Shown here piece by piece: positions 59,285-64,000 of a DNA stretch of 64,000 nucleotides. This DNA comes from Pseudonocardia petroleophila. Lineage in GTDB: Bacteria > Actinomycetota > Actinomycetes > Mycobacteriales > Pseudonocardiaceae. The notes beneath the pieces were generated by a model. It did no database searches. It worked only from the letters and a program-made list of their open reading frames with translations, and was not told the origin of the DNA. The stretch spans positions 1,371,501-1,435,500 of the forward strand of contig NZ_CP060131.1 in the NCBI RefSeq assembly GCF_014235185.1, in the 5' to 3' direction. Both the position numbers and the translations under genes were made by a program. Every line of letters begins with the position of its first letter. The first letter of the stretch is position 1.

Positions 59285-60805
59285 TCAGAGCTGGTCGTCG
59301 AGCTGGAGCGCGATCCATAGCTCCGCCCGGGTGGACGGGTCGTCCATGTCGCGATCGAGCGCCTCGGCCACCTTCCCCATCCGGTAGCGCAGGGTGTGCC
59401 GATGGATACCGAGCGCAGACGCCGACGAGTCCGACTGACCGTTGTTGGCCAGGAACGTGCGCAGGGTCGCCCGCATATCGATCTTCGAGACTCGGTCTCG
59501 CTCCGTGAGCGGTGCAAGAAGCGCCTGTGCCCAGCCGCGCGCTTCCTCGTTGTCGAGGTGGCGCATCAGTCCGGCGGTGGCCACGTCGCTCGCGAACGCG
59601 AGCTTGCCGGCCGAGCCGGGCGCACTGTTGAAGACCGACCGCACCTGCCCCCACGCCTGCGGTAGCTCGCGGCCGGGCACCGGGTCGCTGACGGCGCCGC
59701 GCGCGAGCGGGATCCGCCGCAGCAAGGATTCGAGCGTGCGCACGTCCCCCTCGGCCGGTGGCATCAACACGACGACACGGCCCTTCTCCCACTCCGCGAC
59801 CAGTGCGCAGAGGCTACGCAGGCCGTAGTCACTCTCGGCGTGCTCGAGCAGCTCGACCTCGTAGCCGGGCGGGACGCCGAGCACCGCGACTCGAAGATCC
59901 CCCTCGGGGAGGTCCACAGCGAGGGACTCGGCGATCGAGCTCGCGAGGGTCAGATCACCCTCGATCGCCACCTTGAACACCGCGAGCCGGTGCCTGCGCT
60001 CGCTGTCCAACAGGCCCCACTCGCTGTGGAGGTCGGCGCACAGCAGGGACACCGCCGTGGTCACGATCGCCTGATCCGCATGGCTCAGCAGCGTGCTGCG
60101 GCCGACCGCGAGGAAGCCCCGAACGGTGCTGCGCACGGTGAGCGGCAGGAGAACGACCGACTCGCCCGCCACGGTCATGCTGAGGCTCGACGCACCGCCC
60201 GGTTCCCGCAGCCGCGGCAGATCGATGCGCACCCGAGGCAGATGCGTGCGGCCGGCGGGGACGCCCGCACGCAGCGTGCCGTCCTGGTCCAACAACAGCG
60301 TCCACCCCTGGATGGCCTTCGCCAGCCGCTCGACGATGGCCCGGGCCGCATACGGCGACAGCGACGCGCGGGAAAGATCCCGTTGGGCGGCGACGGCGTA
60401 GTTCAGTTCCTTCTGCCGCTCGTCGGACAGGTAACCGGCGACGAGCCGGCTGATCACGCCGAATCGGGTGGCGGCCGGCACACACAGCACGGGCAGGTCG
60501 ACGAGGTCCGCGGCGGCGACCAGGTCGGCGGGCACGTCCGGGTAGAAGGAGCTCACCCCGAACCCCAGCGCGACCGCGCCGGACTCCTTGAGCCGGCTCA
60601 CATACAGCTTGCGGGCCGCCGGGCCCTGGGAGAGCCGGGAGCCCGTCGTCAGCACCAGCTCCCCGCCGTCGATGTACGGCGACGGATCCGGCAGCTCGCT
60701 GATCAGCGCCCAGGTCAGCTCGCCGCGCAGGGCAGTGGCCGAACCCGCGATCCGTCGCAGCTCCAGGTCTGCGCGGTCGATCAGGTTCTGAACCGTGAGC
60801 GACAT
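59285..60805 (-). CDS. PucR-family transcriptional regulator
   Basis: The 506-residue protein has an N-terminal PucR-like sensor (LTVQNLIDRADLELRRIAGS ... GELVLTTGSRL), a GGDEF-like/central linker and the C-terminal HTH_30 domain (LRTFLANNGQSDSSASALGIHRHTLRYRMGKVAEAL). PucR regulators activate or repress purine, GABA and N-compound catabolism in response to a pathway metabolite. It lies between the two divergent halves of the cluster and is the evident local regulator. Confidence 0.85.
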   Translation of the reverse strand: MSLTVQNLIDRADLELRRIAGSATALRGELTWALISELPDPSPYIDGGELVLTTGSRLSQGPAARKLYVSRLKESGAVALGFGVSSFYPDVPADLVAAADLVDLPVLCVPAATRFGVISRLVAGYLSDERQKELNYAVAAQRDLSRASLSPYAARAIVERLAKAIQGWTLLLDQDGTLRAGVPAGRTHLPRVRIDLPRLREPGGASSLSMTVAGESVVLLPLTVRSTVRGFLAVGRSTLLSHADQAIVTTAVSLLCADLHSEWGLLDSERRHRLAVFKVAIEGDLTLASSIAESLAVDLPEGDLRVAVLGVPPGYEVELLEHAESDYGLRSLCALVAEWEKGRVVVLMPPAEGDVRTLESLLRRIPLARGAVSDPVPGRELPQAWGQVRSVFNSAPGSAGKLAFASDVATAGLMRHLDNEEARGWAQALLAPLTERDRVSKIDMRATLRTFLANNGQSDSSASALGIHRHTLRYRMGKVAEALDRDMDDPSTRAELWIALQLDDQL

Positions 60806-60937
60806 CGATCCCTCCGGGACAGCGTGACGCGAGCAAGTTCATGCCTGCGCGCGTGCGTACCCGCCAGCCCGCCCACGCAGGATGCACGGTGCCGCAGCGG
60901 GAGTCGACCGCACCGGATGAACCGCAGGCGATGAGCG

Positions 60938-60969
60938 GTCTGGACAAGCACTGGCGCCGGTCTGTACAA
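60938..60969 (+). promoter_or_regulatory. direct repeat in pucR-kipI intergenic region
   Basis: GTCTGGACAA (60938-60947) and GTCTGTACAA (60960-60969) form a direct repeat 22 bases apart, two helical turns. They lie between the divergent pucR and kipI2 starts, an expected place for PucR autoregulation and activation of kipI2-kipA2. Confidence 0.45.
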
Positions 60970-61037
60970 CGCGCGCACAGCCGATGCCGTCCAGGCCGGG
61001 CACGATCCCGGATCAACCGTCGCGCCGAAGGGAACCC

Positions 61038-62012
61038 ATGCCAGCCATCGTCCAGCGGCGGGAGCTGGGCGCAGGGCGTCCAGTGGTCACCTACCGGACC
61101 GCTGGTGACCGGGCCATGCTCGTCGAGTACGGCGATGCGTATCCGGTCGACCTCGCCGTCAACTTCTTCGTGCACGCGACCGCGAGTCACCTGGGTACGC
61201 ATCCCGTTCGCGGTCTGTTCGAGATCGCCCCTGGCCTGCGCTCACTCCTGATCTACTACGACCCGATCGTGATCTCGCAGGAGAAGCTCATCGCCGCGAT
61301 GGACGACCATCACGCGGACATCCCGGAGCCGGCATCGATCGTCCTCCCGAGTCGACAGCTGCGTCTTCCGATCGCGTTCGATGACTCCGCCTCGCGGGAG
61401 GCCGTGAACCGCTACCGCATCACCATCCGGCCAGACGCGCCCAACGTCGTCGACGGCAACAACATCGACTACATCGTCCGCTACAACGGGCTGGCCAACC
61501 GAGATGCCCTGTACGAACGCATCCTCGGGACCACGTGGTGGAACGCCTTCAGCGGGTTCTACCCCGGCCTGCCGTCGCTCCTGCCCCTCGATCCCCGCTC
61601 GGAACTCATCGGGCCGAAGTACAACCCGGCCCGGACCTGGACCCCCGAGGGCGCGGTCGCCCTCGGCGGCCCGTGCCTCGTCGTCCATCCGATCGAATCG
61701 CTGGGCTCCTACCAGATCTTCGGCCGCACCCTTCCCATCAGCCATCTCTCACCCCGGCGCGTGCGCGCGCACCGCATCGACCCGATCCTGATCCATCCGG
61801 GCGACCGCATCACGTTCACCGCGATCTCCGAGGGAGAGCTCATCGAACTGCGCAGGCAGGTCTTCGAAGGCCGCTACGACTACGAGATCGAGCCCGGAAG
61901 GTACGCCGTCGCCGAGCACTTCGCGGTGGCGACCGAACCGGCGGTCGTGGCCGAGGCCGGCCGTCGGCGTGCGGCTCGGGCCGCCGCACAGCAGCTGGTC
62001 AAGATCCCGTGA
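61038..62012 (+). CDS. KipI/PxpB-like carboxyltransferase subunit 2
   Basis: The 324-residue protein is a second, clearly distinct KipI homologue: RTAGDRAMLVEYGD, VRGLFEIAPGLRSLLIYYDP, WWNAFSGFYPGLPSLLPLDP and SYQIFGRTLPIS. It differs from the first by insertions and lacks the Cys-rich GHGGCFGCIYS segment of copy 1. It is divergent from pucR and overlaps its KipA partner (GTGA). It may form an alternative carboxyltransferase for a related substrate or a PxpBC-type hydrolase with PxpA. Confidence 0.8.
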   Translation: MPAIVQRRELGAGRPVVTYRTAGDRAMLVEYGDAYPVDLAVNFFVHATASHLGTHPVRGLFEIAPGLRSLLIYYDPIVISQEKLIAAMDDHHADIPEPASIVLPSRQLRLPIAFDDSASREAVNRYRITIRPDAPNVVDGNNIDYIVRYNGLANRDALYERILGTTWWNAFSGFYPGLPSLLPLDPRSELIGPKYNPARTWTPEGAVALGGPCLVVHPIESLGSYQIFGRTLPISHLSPRRVRAHRIDPILIHPGDRITFTAISEGELIELRRQVFEGRYDYEIEPGRYAVAEHFAVATEPAVVAEAGRRRAARAAAQQLVKIP

Positions 62013-63022
62013 GCGCACGCCCCGCCGCAATGCCCATGCTCGAGATCGTCGATCCCGGACTTCAGACGACCGTGCAGGACTACCCGGGCCGGCTCGGACG
62101 TCAGTCACTGGGCTTCTTCCCCTGCGGTCCCGTCGACCATCTCGCCTTCCGCGCCGCGAACCTGCTCGTCGGCAACCGGCTGGGGGCTGCCGCGCTGGAG
62201 ATCCCGCTCGGCCGCTTCCAGGCCAACGTGCTGCACGCCGGCACCATCGCGATCACCGGGCCGGAAACCCATCTCACCGTCAACGGCAAGCCCGTGTCGC
62301 TGTGGGAGTCGGTCCCGGTGAAGGAGGGCGACGTCGTCGCGAGCAGCGTCATCCGCGGCCCCGGCTACCGGCTGTACCTGGCAGTTGCCGGCGGTATCGA
62401 GGTGCGTGACGCCTTCGGCTCCCGGGCAACGCACATCGTCGCCGGCATCGGCGGCTTCGACGGGCGAGCGCTCGAACGGGCCGACGTCCTCGACGTCGTG
62501 GCCACCAACGAACCTGCACGGCGAAAGCGCCTACCTGTCTCCCTCCGCCCGACCTACTCCAACAACTGGGAGGTCGAGACGATCATGGGGCCGCACGCGG
62601 ACCCGGACTTCCTCACCAACAACGATGTCGAGCACTTCCTCACCGCAACATGGCGCTGCGACCTCAACTCCGACCGGGTGGGCGTCCGGCTCAACCCGCA
62701 CCGGTTCCAGTGGGCCCGCGAAACCGGTGACGTCGCCGGTGGCCACCCGTCGAACGTGCTCGACAACAGCTACCCGCTAGGCGGCATCCTCGCCTACGGC
62801 GACGTGCTGACGATCCTGGGACCAGAGAGCAACTCCTCCGGCGGATTTGCCGTGATCGCGACGATCCCAGAGGCCGCACTGTGGAAGGTCGGCCAGTTCA
62901 GGCCAGGCCGTGACACCGTCGTCTTTCGCGCGATCGACCTCGCCCAGGCTGCCGCTCTCCACGACCACGTCGCGCAGGTCCTCGACACAAGGCACCTTGA
63001 TCGCTCTGGCAACGGCGGCTGA
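62009..63022 (+). CDS. KipA/PxpC-like carboxyltransferase subunit 2
   Basis: The 337-residue protein has the KipA blocks IVDPGLQTTVQDYPGRLGRQSLGFFPCGPVD, LWESVPVKEGDVVASSV, YLAVAGGIEVRDAFGSRAT and SGGFAVIATIP. It overlaps kipI2 by 4 bases. GTG is chosen for the overlap; ATG at 62030 is possible. Together with kipI2 it forms the only plus-strand catabolic transcript. Confidence 0.8.
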   Translation: MSARPAAMPMLEIVDPGLQTTVQDYPGRLGRQSLGFFPCGPVDHLAFRAANLLVGNRLGAAALEIPLGRFQANVLHAGTIAITGPETHLTVNGKPVSLWESVPVKEGDVVASSVIRGPGYRLYLAVAGGIEVRDAFGSRATHIVAGIGGFDGRALERADVLDVVATNEPARRKRLPVSLRPTYSNNWEVETIMGPHADPDFLTNNDVEHFLTATWRCDLNSDRVGVRLNPHRFQWARETGDVAGGHPSNVLDNSYPLGGILAYGDVLTILGPESNSSGGFAVIATIPEAALWKVGQFRPGRDTVVFRAIDLAQAAALHDHVAQVLDTRHLDRSGNGG

Positions 63023-63478
63023 GCCCTGGTCGTCAACCGTGGGGCCCCGAGGCCGAGCTGGCATCGCGGCCGGCCGACGGCACGGCCCGGGCCAGCATCC
63101 TCGCGGGCTTCCAACGCCATGGCCGCCGGGCCGAGGTCGTTCTTGCCGATGCCCACTGAGGGCCAGTCCCGCGCTCAAGCCCCCGGCCGTCCGGACGGCT
63201 TGTCGTCCCCCGCGTATGTGGGGGTAGTCGCCGAAGGCTTGGCGATCATCCGGCTCTCGGACGGTCGGGATGATCTGCTCGCTGGCAACGATGCAGCTCG
63301 GTGCCTCAGGCGCTGGGAGGGCACCCCGCGGCTCGACCGTCGAGGCCGGGGCTTACACCACAGCGGGGACGTGACCGCACGCTGCCCGGTAAGCGCAGAC
63401 CCAACCCGGGTCGAATCGGCGGCCCAGAGACCTGCTTGGACGTCGAGAAGCGTCGGTGGCTCGTGCGACTCTGGATCC
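63023..63478. other. intergenic stretch without recognisable genes
   Basis: I see no convincing coding frame, RNA or repeat in these 456 bases. Open frames crossing it have the composition of shadows. It may contain the edge between the catabolic cluster and the next element genes. Confidence 0.4.
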
Positions 63479-63901
63479 ATGGAGGTGACGGAGAAGGACG
63501 TTGAGCGCATCCTGCTGCGCAACCTTCGCGTGCCGCTGGACGAGTTCGTCGCGGTGTGGGCGGAGGCGGAGCGCCGAAACACCGAGCAGTCCAAGCGGGG
63601 CACCACGGACTGGTACGCCGGGGGCGTGATTGTGACGTGCCGGTGGTTGGCGCGTGCGGTGGTGCGGCCGGCGTCGGGGCCGCGACGGTTGGCCCGGCCT
63701 CCGGTGTCCCGGCACGACGAATCCGCTCGTGAGGAGCTGATCGAGGCGGAGTATCTGGCCGCGGAGCTGCTCGACGTTCGCCGGCCGGATCTCGTCGAGT
63801 CGCGGGCGGGCTGGTGCGAGGCGATCCGGGCCACCTTGCGGTGGGCATGGCGCAGCTCCGGGACGCCGCCGATCGACGTTCCGGTGCACGCAGCGGGATG
63901 A
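63479..63901 (+). CDS. hypothetical protein, possibly element-borne (140 aa)
   Basis: It starts MEVTEKDVERILLRNLRVPLDEF and contains an aromatic middle (TDWYAGGVIVTCRWLARAVV) and an acidic helix (REELIEAEYLAAELL). It has no known domain to me. Proteins of this kind occur in actinomycete integrative elements, which would place the end of the window still inside the island. The start is the first ATG with good coding character. Confidence 0.5.
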   Translation: MEVTEKDVERILLRNLRVPLDEFVAVWAEAERRNTEQSKRGTTDWYAGGVIVTCRWLARAVVRPASGPRRLARPPVSRHDESAREELIEAEYLAAELLDVRRPDLVESRAGWCEAIRATLRWAWRSSGTPPIDVPVHAAG

Positions 63902-63923
63902 CCGCCACCCGCGCCGGCCCTGC

Positions 63924-64000
63924 TCAACGAGGCATCGCTTCGTCATAGCTGTCCATGTCGGTGTACTCGTCGACGTCGGCGGTCTCGACGGCCTGGTCGT
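63924..64000 (-). CDS. C-terminal end of an acidic protein (cut by window edge)
   Basis: Reading leftward from the edge gives an acidic tail, DVDEYTDMDSYDEAMPR, then a TGA stop at 63926-63924. Only 25 residues are visible, so no family can be given. Confidence 0.35.
   Translation of the reverse strand, partial: DQAVETADVDEYTDMDSYDEAMPR

Noticed and set aside
63190..63235. A GC-rich repeat-like stretch with GTATGTGGGGG as a possible CRISPR or att site
   Set aside because: It occurs once, has no spacer-repeat periodicity, and no cas genes are in the window.

Overview
The window is a high-GC actinobacterial chromosome segment. Gene style (GTG starts, GTGA/ATGA overlaps, a SARP/STAND regulator, Ser/Thr kinase, ECF sigma factors, the biotin synthase auxiliary protein BsaP) fits Pseudonocardiaceae, probably Pseudonocardia; this is inferred without a database search.

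1-22.6 kb looks like ordinary chromosome: the 5' end of a gentisate dioxygenase gene with its aromatic-acid transporter and PaaX-type repressor; an alpha/beta hydrolase; a TetR-P450-MFS group; a secreted PHB-depolymerase-like hydrolase; a STAND/BTAD regulator beside an ECF sigma factor; a PASTA-less Ser/Thr kinase; cupin, CBS and SnoaL-ECF genes; a sugar-nucleotide cytidylyltransferase; a 5'-3' exonuclease; an Ala-rich DUF2188 protein; thymidine kinase; a DUF849 protein; and a frameshifted VOC gene.

22.6-43 kb is an accessory region. Three degenerate copies of an ~87-bp sequence (a terminator-like hairpin plus the 3' end of tRNA-Arg(ACG), minus strand) at 22.6, 26.0 and 34.4 kb bound two tandem cassettes. 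Each cassette has GTGGATC repeats just inside its ends and no integrase. Cassette 1 holds a PD-(D/E)XK-like protein, an unknown partner and a GIY-YIG/DUF4357 protein. Cassette 2 holds two different nucleoside-phosphorylase-STAND proteins, a TPR partner and a small membrane protein. Right of the third repeat lie an ImmA/XRE pair with a duplicated palindromic operator and a five-gene type III CBASS operon (TRIP13-like Cap6, an unknown or Cap8-position gene, HORMA Cap7, CD-NTase, S-4TM effector). An IS3-family element with a clean 3-bp target duplication splits the HORMA gene, and cap6 carries a frameshift in a C9 tract. Remnants resembling an actinomycete integrative element follow, including a large nested inverted repeat.

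43-63 kb is a catabolic cluster. From 59.2 down to 43.2 kb, nearly all genes lie on the minus strand: an acetoacetate-decarboxylase-fold protein, a complete toluene-4-monooxygenase-type diiron monooxygenase, a split urea-carboxylase-like enzyme (BCCP, biotin carboxylase, KipI/KipA carboxyltransferase), BioB with BsaP, a tautomerase, a LamB/YcsF (PxpA) hydrolase, a semialdehyde dehydrogenase, BioF, an SRPBCC protein and an NCS1 permease. A PucR regulator and a second, divergent KipI/KipA pair sit upstream. My reading (inference) is uptake of an N-heterocycle by NCS1, oxygenation to a lactam, biotin/ATP-dependent N-carboxylation and ring opening, then oxidation of a semialdehyde, with partial biotin synthesis encoded in the same cluster. 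The substrate cannot be read from sequence. The window ends in further hypothetical genes that may belong to the same island.
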